From positions 496,001-560,000 of the forward strand of contig PTFA01000305.1 of the NCBI GenBank assembly GCA_003342895.1: a DNA stretch of 64,000 nt, read 5' to 3'. Position numbers and translations under genes: made by a program. The stretch is from Casuarius casuarius (lineage: Eukaryota > Chordata > Aves > Casuariiformes > Casuariidae). The notes beneath the pieces were generated by a model that was not told where the DNA came from, ran no database searches, and saw only the letters and a list, made by a program, of their open reading frames with translations. Of this stretch, positions 56,701 to 64,000 are shown piece after piece. Numbering within the stretch: position 1 is the first letter of the stretch; each line of letters opens with the position of its first letter.

Positions 56701-59700
56701 AGCCTGATCAAGTAAAATGATGTGAACTGCTGAAGTTTTGGGGGAAAAAAAAAGAAAAAAGAAAAAAGGTAAATATCACATTCTCTCATCATTTATAATT
56801 TCTTAAATTTTTAAGCAGTGTATTTTTAATTAAGCCATAATTGTGGAATTGTGTTGTTTTTCCTTTATTCACTAATCACACCTTCAGAGGGTGGTATGCC
56901 ATTACTGCAACTTTGTAACATCCATTATAACTTTAAAGCAGTCATTAAAGGATGAGTCTCTGAACCACTATCTTTTTTTCATATATTCCACCAGAGAATT
57001 AGTAAATACAACTGAAGTATCTGAGGAATTCATACCAAGAGATGGCGACAAGCCAAAGAATAACATTTGCTGATGCCCTGGAAGAAATACAAAAATGCCT
57101 CTAGCAGTCAAGATACTTGAAAGAATATCTAACGATGCATTACATTCAACAAGCTTTTTTTTATTTTTTAGAAAAGTAACTACACAGAAAAATGGAAAAG
57201 ATTAATTAGTCAGTAAAAATTCTCATTATGTTAAAGTAAGCTTTTAAACAAAAACAGAGATCATCTCAGCTACTACCATCTATCATTATTTGATGGCCGG
57301 TTTGCAGAAGTTAAACCTTGATTCTAATCTGTGTAATCACAGTGTGGAAAGAAAGCCACACTACTGTTCTGCAACTATTACAATAGTTTCATTTTTTAGC
57401 AAAGATTCCAGAAACACACATAAGGAATGGTATCTATTCACCAACATTGTATAAATACAAAGGAAGACTGTGCAGTCAGGAGGAGGAGGGGGAAAGGAAA
57501 AAAGAAAAAAAAGAAAAAAGATATGGGCAGAAAATGGGAACAAATGTTCATGTGGTGAGCAGCTCACAATCCTGTTATATGTTCTGATGCTGTTTTCCTT
57601 CTTTTAAAATGGACAAATAATAAGTTGAGAAAAGCGATACACGCCTAGATGTCAGAACGCATGTGGAAGTAGAATTACAATTAAAAAGAGTAGGGAGGTA
57701 GAACTGTACTTTCCTCTCGGTGTGAGCTACCTTTGCGTATATGGATAGTAGCTCTTAAACATCAGTGAAGTACCTTTACACTAGTTTGGAATCAGCTTTA
57801 GATGCTAGCAGCTGAAAGACTTTTGTTTCTTAATAAAAGAGCTTGTTTCATTCTGCCCTCTCTCTTTTTTTTGGGGGGGGGGGGCAGGGAGAGAGGGGGA
57901 ATGGGAAGACACCCACCTTGTTGCAGAACAATGCAGTGAAAATACTGGAATAAGGAGACTTACTTCTGCCTCCTTAAGGCTGTCATGATGTTTTAACCTT
58001 CAACTGATTTTACGCTTTACTTCTCAAATAAAATATATCCTTCAGTTCAACAACCATAGTCTTGTAAAGCCCTAAGGCTGACCACTGTGTGAAATATCAC
58101 TAGCCTAAAGTATACCACTTTATCCCTGGAATCAAGTTTGTAAGGTTCCCACCGGGATGGATGCCCACAGACCCTACAAAGAGGATAGCATCAGGCAAGA
58201 CATATAATCATGGCTTGGGTATCGTCAGAGTTTACCCTCTCAGCTGGAGAGGGCTCATTAAACAAGATCACCCTCTGATGCTCAGTGTGCTTCAACGCAA
58301 AAAGCCAGATATGCAGTAGCCTGAACATTAGTGGTAGAGCATCTTTCCATCCAGGGTTAGATTAATTTTCCTGTTGGCTTTAACTTCAGTTTAGCAGAGA
58401 CTCTGCTCTCCCGAGACCACAGTAGAGAGAGATGCAATAACTTTCAGGTTGCAATAAGAGTCAACAAGTTGCCATGTCATTTTCAAGGGGTTTAAACAGA
58501 CTTTCCTGTCGGCCACAAAGATACCTGGCACTAGACTAATTTCATTTAATGAGGATTCAGACCAGAACTTAGGAAGTACATTTGAAATTCTCCCACTTAT
58601 CCAAATTGTTCACATCACTAGTGGTCACTAGTGGTGTCTGAGCGAGCTACACTGAAAAAATAAACTGATATATTTTGTGTGCTTCATTCTGAAGGTTACA
58701 ACTCCAAAATAGAGGCATATATTCCTTTAAATGCATTCACTTTTGTGGTAAATACGTTGATCATTTACCTATACACCTATAGTGAAACAAAAAAAAATTT
58801 GCTGAAAGTAAAAACTGTTCAGCAGAAGCTTAAATATTAGCTTCATTAATAACTCTTGAAGCAGTTAATTTCCAATTCTTCTTACTATTTGCAATATGAA
58901 CTGAAGAAACAGCATCACCCAACATTCTAGTTCTTATAATATACCAAATATATGCATCTGATAAATCACAAAGCTTAATTTTCAGAAACTTGTGAATTTG
59001 CATTAAAGCTACAGAACACTGTTAAACAAAAAGTTCTACTATATTGCCAATTTTCTTGATGATTTTTCACCTTCAGAAATCCATTAGTTCTAGAGCTACC
59101 TTCCCTAGACATAATGTCCAAAAAAACCTCTCATCTTTAAAAGCTATTTTAGCTCCTGTGGTCCTTTTGAGAAAACTTAATTTATGATTTTTATCTGAGG
59201 AATATAAAATTATGTTTCAGGTAATACTTTTCAAGCCTTTTATCTGGAATATCAATATTCACTCCTAAAATGTTAGATGATTCCATTTATTTTGGAAAAG
59301 ATTGTTTGATGGTGGGCACAAATGCTTGATTGTTATTTGAAGAACATGCTGGACTCATGACAAGTACTGTAATCACATCCAGGACATCTACCTTAATATT
59401 TATTATACTGTATACTGTGTTCATTAATATATTACACTCTTTCTGGATGGATTTTTAGTGTTGGAGACAGAATCTTCTGTTCAAAGTTCCCCCCCGCCTT
59501 TTGTCAGTTTTCATCCTTTCCACTTGCAAAGTAAAAGGGAAAAGACATTTTAAGCTTCAAAATATCCTCACCGTATCCATAATAGCTTCTGGACCTCTAT
59601 CCTCTTGTTCAGCTAAAGCTTTATTGATTGCTTGTACAGAATCTTCTTTTAAGTGCTTTGAAAGATCAGTTCTTGATGGTTGCTCTAAATATTCTGGTTC

Positions 59701-62700
59701 TCCTGCTTGAACTTAGTGACAGAAATAAGATAACAATTCCATATGTTAACGTAAGCATGAATTTTGACTTGATTAGTTTTATTTGGATCATTGTCTCATA
59801 GATAAAGTAACCTGTACAGAAGACGCACAGATGTACAGAAGGTCGTATCATTCACAAATCCAACATTACACTACGTTTTCATTACATTACATGTTACATG
59901 ACATGTTTTTTGCTTCTTACGGCATTTAAAAAATTTCATATAAATGGACATAATTTTACACTGAGAACATCTGACCCTTCCTGTCTATAGGCTCATCAAA
60001 GCTCTCAAACGAGGGGTGTTTATCAGCCCTAAGAGGGAGGACTGAGAACAAAGATGAGATTCTACTTAGACTTTTAGTAGCATACATGCCCAATATATGG
60101 AATGATCATCAGCTACTAGAGCTCCAAAGATATCTTAACTTTACAAAATAATCAACACATTACAGTCTTCTGACTTAAGAGAAATCTCAAAGTCTCCCTC
60201 ACTTGGGGAAATAAAACTGACTGGCATAAATAGTGTCTTATGTTCCACATATGAAAAGGGGAAATCTTGGCAGACAAAAATTACATACAATCATTTAATA
60301 TTTTTCATTACTAATAAAAGAACTAAAACTAGTCTCAAGGCGTTTATGAAATCAAAACATATAGAAGATGAAGTCACACTCCACAGAATTTGCAAGAAGA
60401 AAAATACCATTAAATCACTGCACTTTACCTTTTATATTCAATTTGTAGTGACAGATGGTCAAGACAAAGGTATGTGCAGTCTTAATGACTCAAGTACAAC
60501 AATGAGAACATCTGGGTGGCAGCCTCACCATGCAAATCTATTAGGTCATCTTTGATATGATGTATGAACAACCTTTTGCAATGGAGCAAAAGGTGGATGT
60601 AACCTAAAACCTGACAAGTTTTTCCGCATTGAAGCAGGCATATTCTTTATGTTGCTTGCCAGTGGTCTTTGTTAGTTAGTTAAGGTCCTAACAGCACTGG
60701 CTTTCACCATTGCTGTTCAGAGCATTTTGCATGGTTTTAAGATCCTCTTTTTTAAAAAAATTGGCATAATCATTAATTAATTGAGCGCTATTATTGCTAA
60801 CTGTATTCCACACATCACATCAAGTAAGTTGTTCTTCTCTTCAGATCTAAATTCTGCTCTAACTGAAATGAAAAGCTAGGTCTTCTACTCAGCTACTCCG
60901 AAGAGAAGAACATACATTACTCAAAGGCTAATTCTCAAGACTGACTAGTGAGAGCTGTTAATTATCTGTTAAAAAGGCTACAGTTTCCAAGTAAACACAG
61001 CATTTTAATTTAGTACCAGCTAAACACAGCTGGGAGTGGGAAAGAAGAACCACCAACTTTTTTTTTTTTTATTTTTTAAGTAAAAATTAAAATGCAACAA
61101 AAACCAATGGGTTAAGCTTCAAGTGCAGTTATCTTGGCCCAAATAAATATAATTCAAGATTACAGAAATTAACTTTGTCTTCCTTTCTTAAGCTGTGAAA
61201 CAATGTATATACAAATCGATAATTTTCGGTTCTACTCCTTTTACAAACAGGTAGGAAAAACTAACCTGGAGCAGGGGAAGGTGCTGGCGCCCTGGGTATC
61301 TGAGATAGTAACTTTTCCTGCTGTGCTTTCTGAGCAAGTTCTGCATCCCATTCTTCAAGTTCCTTTTCAAAACGTTTATTGTCTTCCTTGACATAATCCC
61401 TCAAATCAGAAGGCAGTGTGTCCATTCCAACAAGTATCTGTCCTGTTTCTTTGTTAAACTCCTCTGTGGTAGCATAAAGTTTGTATTTCAGAAAAGGAAA
61501 GAATAGGTTAAAATAAAAAAAAAAAATATATATATATATAGAGAGAGAGAGAGAAACATTTACTCAAGTGAATTACTGAAAGCATGCAGTACAACAGCAA
61601 GCGTTGAGAACTGTATTACATTTACTGTTTTTATTATCCGTTGGAAACTTCTCTGCTATGGGGATGTATTGCTACTGTTCTTTCAATCTTGACATTATAC
61701 ATACTTGGGCACCATTGGATCATTACCATTTTGAAAGATAAACCTTTTGGGCCATGAACACCATATGGTCCTGAACATTTGCAACAAAGGAAAAAAACCC
61801 TGTAAGCTTGACTGTATTACTGCCGTGTAGAATTGGGAACATTATCAACTTCCCAGGAGAAAAGAGGAAGGAGAGCGGGCCTACGTGGATTTGCAAAGGC
61901 AACTGATAAGAACGTGAGCTACATGAAGTAACCTTCATTTTTCCTTTGGGAATAGTCTCGGTAATAGTATCCCAGGTCCTGAGGGACAAATCAGCTGTAT
62001 TTGTCCCCACCAGCAGGTCTCAAATGTAATTAGAGTGGCAGAACCATCCTACAGGGCTCATAAACCCTATGGCTGCAAGTCTGCTATTAATCTGGCAACC
62101 TAGAAATGTCAAGGTTAATATCAGTTCACATTTAAAACCAGACAAACGAGATTTCTAGCTTTTTGCCCTATGAGAAGACTGGAACATGAAGATTTCCACT
62201 CGAAGTTCAAAACTTGTTGCTGAATCACTGGCCACTTCCAGAGCCATCTCCCTAGCCACCATTACCAGAGCCCAAGAAACTCATGCTAAGAGGCCTTTCC
62301 CCTCACTCCAAACATTTCCTCATGAGCATTCTAGTTGCATACAACTGCATGACATGAAAACAGTCTTCAAGCCTACGCATTTCTTTGGTTAAAGATGTGC
62401 TTGGTAAGGCTAAGTTATTCACATTTCAATATACACCGCATAAAGTGTCAAGTTTCCACATTTCTGTAAAGTTCATTAGAGTTGTGAAGCTTATAGGGGA
62501 AAAAAAAAGAAAAGGAAAAAAAAGATTGAGAGTATTTTCATTTTAAGAGAGTCATTTTGGCTTTTCCGTATTTCAGTTTTATTCTCCAGTGAGCTTAACA
62601 CCTCCTAAATACTAAATGATGTTATCATCTGCCTAAATGTTTGCAAAATGGCAAACAAATTTTGCTCTTTTAATATAATGCTGAAACACCGGCACTATCT

Positions 62701-63128
62701 TTATTAACCTTTATTTATGTAAAGTTGAAGAGAACTTGTTTCACCTGCAAAAAACAATATGACTGACAGTTCTGAGCACGCATAGGACTTTCTAGCATTC
62801 TTTTTAACCATTTCAAAACTCTGAAAATCATTCTGAAAGAAGCTCTGTCAATACATTCAGCTATTCTCCTCCATACTGAAAACATATCCATGACATTACC
62901 TTGCATCAAGTATTGCTCCTTATCATTGATATACATTAAACAATATGCACTGGCATTCCTGTAACCACCAAAAGAGTCACGTTCCAACTCTTCCCATGTT
63001 GACTTTGTCACAGAAATATCATTGTATTTCATCCATCTATTCTGGTGGTGGTCATAAATATATGCCCAGTAGTGTCCTGCATTAGCTTGACCTTCATGAA
63101 CTAGCACAGCATGCAATCTATAAGGAAC
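41577..63128 (-). CDS. USP25: Ubiquitin carboxyl-terminal hydrolase 25, 3' part of the gene (11 coding exons)
   Basis: USP25 is a cysteine protease (peptidase family C19) that removes ubiquitin from substrates; it acts mainly in the cytoplasm. Eleven exons join in frame: 62900-63128, 61266-61463, 59572-59702, 56517-56630, 54445-54540, 50823-51001, 49851-49929, 47865-47944, 42997-43120, 42231-42426, 41577-41749. Together they encode about 532 residues plus a stop, with GT-AG introns and matching phases. The first exon has the catalytic His box; the rest is the helical C-terminal region. Against human USP25 as I remember it, the part from the His box exon to the stop should be 467 residues without the 70-residue muscle insert; here it is 462, the shortfall lying in one linker. 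The paralogue USP28 is excluded because its C-terminus lacks the RTPADGR ending and the ELLSKG-YRGHDEE block. The catalytic Cys exon and the N-terminus lie above 64,000. Exon boundaries were read by hand. Confidence 0.95.
41750..42230 (-). other. USP25 last intron
   Basis: A short intron with a T23 run at 41824-41846 (poly-A on the transcript strand) and an A/C-rich run at about 42000-42025. Confidence 0.8.
42231..42426 (-). CDS. USP25: USP25 exon ([17 protein letters not shown] segment)
   Basis: The reading frame begins [20 protein letters not shown] and continues [36 protein letters not shown] and CSYLGQEME. It is 196 bp, phase 0 in and phase 1 out (GAAC|GTAAGT). The acceptor (TGGTATGTGAAG) has a G-interrupted pyrimidine tract and looks weak. 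The frame stays open for 17 codons into the upstream intron. Confidence 0.95.
42427..42996 (-). other. USP25 intron
   Basis: A 570-bp intron with consensus donor GTAAGT and a weak acceptor. Nothing else recognised. Confidence 0.8.
42997..43120 (-). CDS. USP25: USP25 exon ([12 protein letters not shown] segment)
   Basis: It encodes (S)[30 protein letters not shown] and [11 protein letters not shown], very close to USP25. The ELLSKG...YRGHDEELI block separates USP25 from USP28. It is 124 bp, phase 2 in and phase 0 out, with donor CTA|GTAAGT and acceptor TGCTTTAG. Confidence 0.95.
43121..47864 (-). other. USP25 intron, the longest in the window
   Basis: A 4.7-kb intron with short T and A runs (about 43311-43320 and 46820-46831). 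No coding exon, known repeat family or RNA gene recognised. Confidence 0.75.
47865..47944 (-). CDS. USP25: USP25 exon ([15 protein letters not shown] segment)
   Basis: The reading frame is [15 protein letters not shown] then [11 protein letters not shown] plus two bases. It is 80 bp, phase 0 in and phase 2 out, with consensus donor GAG|GTAAGT and acceptor [16 protein letters not shown] diverges from the human segment (LENFQRE), while WHQDYR-FRETTM is conserved. Confidence 0.93.
47945..49850 (-). other. USP25 intron
   Basis: It contains an A19 run at 48745-48763. Nothing else recognised. Confidence 0.75.
49851..49929 (-). CDS. USP25: USP25 exon ([15 protein letters not shown] segment)
   Basis: It completes an Arg codon and then encodes [20 protein letters not shown] and NMEEYE, matching USP25. 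It is 79 bp with phase 2 entry and phase 0 exit. The acceptor TTTTCGTAAG is slightly unusual and the donor is GAG|GTCAGT. Confidence 0.93.
49930..50822 (-). other. USP25 intron
   Basis: AT-rich, nothing recognised. Confidence 0.75.
50823..51001 (-). CDS. USP25: USP25 exon ([16 protein letters not shown] segment)
   Basis: It encodes [36 protein letters not shown] and [20 protein letters not shown], ending FDE plus two bases of Arg. It is nearly colinear with human USP25 and helical in character. It enters in phase 0 (acceptor ATTATCTAG) and leaves in phase 2 (AAAG|GTAATA). It is the constitutive acceptor exon for transcripts that skip the cassette pair. Confidence 0.95.
51002..54444 (-). other. 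USP25 intron after cassette exon 2
   Basis: A 3.4-kb intron. It holds a short CA repeat at about 51170-51191, a degenerate CAGAGAAT repeat at about 52386-52430, and A/T runs. No exon recognised. Confidence 0.75.
54445..54540 (-). CDS. USP25: USP25 alternative cassette exon 2 (32 codons)
   Basis: The reading frame is [20 protein letters not shown], then [12 protein letters not shown]. It is 96 bp, phase 0 at both ends. The acceptor is TTATGGCAG and the donor AAG|GTACAA departs from the consensus. The paralogue USP28 has a related segment (VMLSPAMQGVILAIAKAR) in its main form, so this exon predates the USP25/USP28 duplication. A 32-residue difference also fits the human 1087-residue isoform as I recall it, so this exon may be used with or without cassette exon 1. 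Confidence 0.88.
54541..56516 (-). other. USP25 intron between the two cassette exons
   Basis: A 2-kb intron with an (AAT)n / A-rich run at 55352-55379. No other feature identified. Confidence 0.75.
55352..55379. repeat. (AAT)n microsatellite and A-rich run
   Basis: About five AAT units followed by A-rich sequence. Confidence 0.85.
56517..56630 (-). CDS. USP25: USP25 alternative cassette exon 1 (38 codons, muscle-isoform type)
   Basis: The reading frame is [13 protein letters not shown] followed by [17 protein letters not shown] and EEGGYDDE. It is 114 bp, phase 0 at both ends, flanked by a good acceptor (TTCTTCTGCAG) and a poor donor (GAG|GTACAT). With the next exon it forms a 70-residue insert, the size by which I recall human USP25m (1125 residues) exceeding the common isoform (1055). 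Known biology: USP25m is the striated-muscle isoform reported to act on sarcomeric proteins. That this exon is muscle-regulated in this species is inference. Confidence 0.85.
56631..59571 (-). other. USP25 intron before cassette exon 1
   Basis: A 2.9-kb intron. It has a T8-G12 run at 57865-57884, a purine-rich stretch at about 57478-57520, and a 10-bp tandem duplication (CACTAGTGGT) at 58616-58635. No exon recognised. Confidence 0.75.
57865..57884. repeat. T8-G12 homopolymer junction
   Basis: Eight T followed by twelve G, then further G-rich sequence. The transcript strand is C-rich here. Confidence 0.9.
59572..59702 (-). CDS. USP25: USP25 exon ([10 protein letters not shown] segment)
   Basis: It encodes (G)[19 protein letters not shown] and then [24 protein letters not shown]. 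The first block is nearly identical to human USP25 ([19 protein letters not shown]). The exon is 131 bp, enters in phase 1 and leaves in phase 0. The acceptor is TTCAAGCAG|G and the donor is ACG|GTGAGG. Because it ends in phase 0, it can splice either to the following cassette exons or directly to the exon at 50823-51001 without a frame change. Confidence 0.94.
59703..61265 (-). other. USP25 intron
   Basis: AT-rich intron with a T run at about 61060-61070. No coding exon or recognisable repeat family seen. Confidence 0.75.
61266..61463 (-). CDS. USP25: USP25 exon after the catalytic domain, with Pro/Ala-rich end
   Basis: The reading frame runs EEFNKETGQ, then [20 protein letters not shown], then [17 protein letters not shown], which matches the start of the USP25 C-terminal helical region. 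It ends in a Pro/Ala-rich stretch ([10 protein letters not shown]). Human USP25 has a different, non-proline sequence of five more residues at this spot, so the linker is lineage-specific. The exon is 198 bp with phase 1 at both ends. The acceptor is CTACCACAG|A and the donor is CCAG|GTTAGT. A CT/AT/T microsatellite lies about 50-90 bases upstream of the acceptor. Confidence 0.93.
61464..62899 (-). other. USP25 intron
   Basis: It contains a compound A/AT/GA microsatellite near its 3' end (61515-61554) and an A-rich run around 62491-62523. Nothing else is recognised. Confidence 0.8.
61515..61554. repeat. Compound (A)12 (AT)7 (GA)7 microsatellite
   Basis: On the plus strand a run of about 12 A is followed by TA repeats and then GA repeats. 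On the USP25 transcript strand this reads CT repeats, AT repeats, then a T run, ending roughly 50 bases upstream of the exon acceptor at 61463. Confidence 0.9.
62900..63128 (-). CDS. USP25: USP25 exon with catalytic histidine box
   Basis: This exon encodes 76 residues plus one base of the next codon. It starts [13 protein letters not shown] and contains NAGHYWAY, whose His is the general base of the USP active site (His607 in human numbering; the VHEG His corresponds to His599). The later KYNDI carries the Asn/Asp that polarises the catalytic His. The [16 protein letters not shown] stretch is the last strand of the USP fold. The acceptor is a T-rich tract ending TTTTTTAG and the donor is CAAG|GTAATG. 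It is the most upstream coding exon in the window: between it and 64,000 I could not find the preceding exon, expected to end in a sequence like SDKSMIQ. Confidence 0.95.
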
Positions 63129-64000
63129 CTAAAAAACAAAACAAAACAAAAAGTCAAACTCTCCTTGCCAGTATTCAGTTCCTAGTAACCTGATAGTACT
63201 AATAGTTATATTAAATAAAATAAAAAGTAACAAAAATAAAATTAAGAGGATCAAAACAGAGGAGAAACAAAGAGGTAAAACTAGCAACACGCTAAGCTAA
63301 ATGGCTTTGAACTATTTCAGTTACCATTGTTTTTACAAGAGATCTTAAAAACTTTAGTGGACCCATAGTATAAACATCCACTCTCTTGTCTTTACTGACA
63401 GGTACCCTCTTTTCTTCTTTTCTTAATTTTGTGTTAGTCTTACTGTCCTTGCATCTCAAAAAAAGAGAAAAAGCCCTGTGTGTCAGCCTTTAGTGTCTGT
63501 GATTTGTTCCAGCCCTGAACTGGTAAACTTATCGTGAAGTTTAGAAAGGCATATGTAAATTCAAGGCAATAAACTCAGTTTTTTTATGTGTCAATGGCCA
63601 TTAAGTGATTTTATTGAAGGAGAATCTGGGAATTAAATACTTCCATTTTGAAAAGGGAAAATCCTTAGAGTGTTAATGAAACTATAAACATTGCAGAACA
63701 GGAATACAACTGTTTTCCAGGATTCAATAAATCAGTAAAAGCAGTGCTAAGAGAACGAAGAAACATATGAAGAAGTTCTCCCTCTGAGGCAGAGAAGGAA
63801 GATATCAGTTTCCAGGACCAGCAATGCAAAAAGTATCACTGGTGATGTGTGTTCACCTGCCAGGAAGGAGGAGGAATGGAATACTTAGCTCTTGCTTAAG
63901 TCCTTGGAAATCTCAATGCTAGCAGCTTAGCTAGGATGAAAAACCTGAAACCATCTTTTCCTGCTGCCACAATTTGGACTGTAGATAAGTGGTCTATTTA
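63129..64000 (-). other. USP25 intron upstream of the His-box exon (partial)
   Basis: AT-rich intronic sequence. I looked for the preceding USP25 exon (ending roughly SDKSMIQ) on the minus strand and did not find it, so it should lie beyond 64,000. Nothing else recognisable. Confidence 0.7.

Noticed and set aside
61188..61394. 68-codon minus-strand open frame over a USP25 exon
   Set aside because: It is the wrong frame of the real exon at 61266-61463, which reads EEFNKETGQ...[11 protein letters not shown].
41577..63128. Assignment to the paralogue USP28
   Set aside because: Some positions resemble USP28 (ISVT, LIYAYQ), but the ELLSKG-YRGHDEE block, [17 protein letters not shown] and the RTPADGR ending are USP25-specific as I know the two families.
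63330..63420. Possible extra USP25 exon upstream of the His box (minus-strand codons VDVYTMGPLKFLRS before a GTAACT)
   Set aside because: It does not resemble the expected preceding USP25 exon, and the surrounding frame is not consistently open from a good acceptor.
1..64000. Bacterial or viral system (operons, CRISPR, phage, toxin-antitoxin)
   Set aside because: No regularly spaced repeats, no ribosome-binding-site-led gene strings, and the coding content is one spliced vertebrate gene.

Overview
The window is vertebrate nuclear DNA, most likely from a bird. It is AT-rich and dominated by introns and intergenic sequence, with no operons or dense bacterial-type coding. The single protein-coding gene has about 2-kb introns, much smaller than the mammalian version. 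The interspersed repeats I can recognise are sparse, old and sauropsid in type: a decayed CR1 LINE 3' end and a tRNA-headed SINE relic. A turtle or crocodilian cannot be excluded from the sequence alone.

The right third (about 41,150-64,000, minus strand) is the 3' half of USP25, a ubiquitin-specific protease. I reconstructed eleven coding exons by eye. They join in frame with GT-AG junctions and encode about 532 residues, from the histidine box of the catalytic domain (VHEG and NAGHYW motifs) to the C-terminus (RTPADGR, stop at 41577-41579). The exons holding the catalytic cysteine, the UBA/SIM/UIM region and the start codon lie beyond position 64,000. Two adjacent in-frame exons of 38 and 32 codons (56517-56630 and 54445-54540) add up to the 70-residue insert of the muscle isoform USP25m. 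The C-terminal tail carries a tankyrase-binding-type motif.

The left two thirds (1 to about 41,150) lie downstream of USP25. I find no supportable protein-coding gene, tRNA, rRNA, snRNA or known microRNA there. It contains microsatellites, homopolymer runs, a 39-bp alternating purine-pyrimidine tract, one CR1 fragment (about 23,072-23,330), one tRNA-SINE relic (about 18,555-18,700), a pair of about 130-bp direct repeats 1,339 bp apart (5564-5693 and 6903-7032), and a few GC-rich islets (about 6,590-7,560, 29,200-29,345 and 34,830-35,160). In human and other amniotes the region downstream of USP25 leads to the miR-99a/let-7c/miR-125b-2 host gene; those microRNAs were not seen here.

I found no undescribed multi-gene system. 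The points most worth following up are the USP25m cassette with its weak donor sites, a lineage-variable Pro/Ala linker in USP25, the unclassified direct-repeat pair, and the isolated CpG-rich islet at 29.2 kb.
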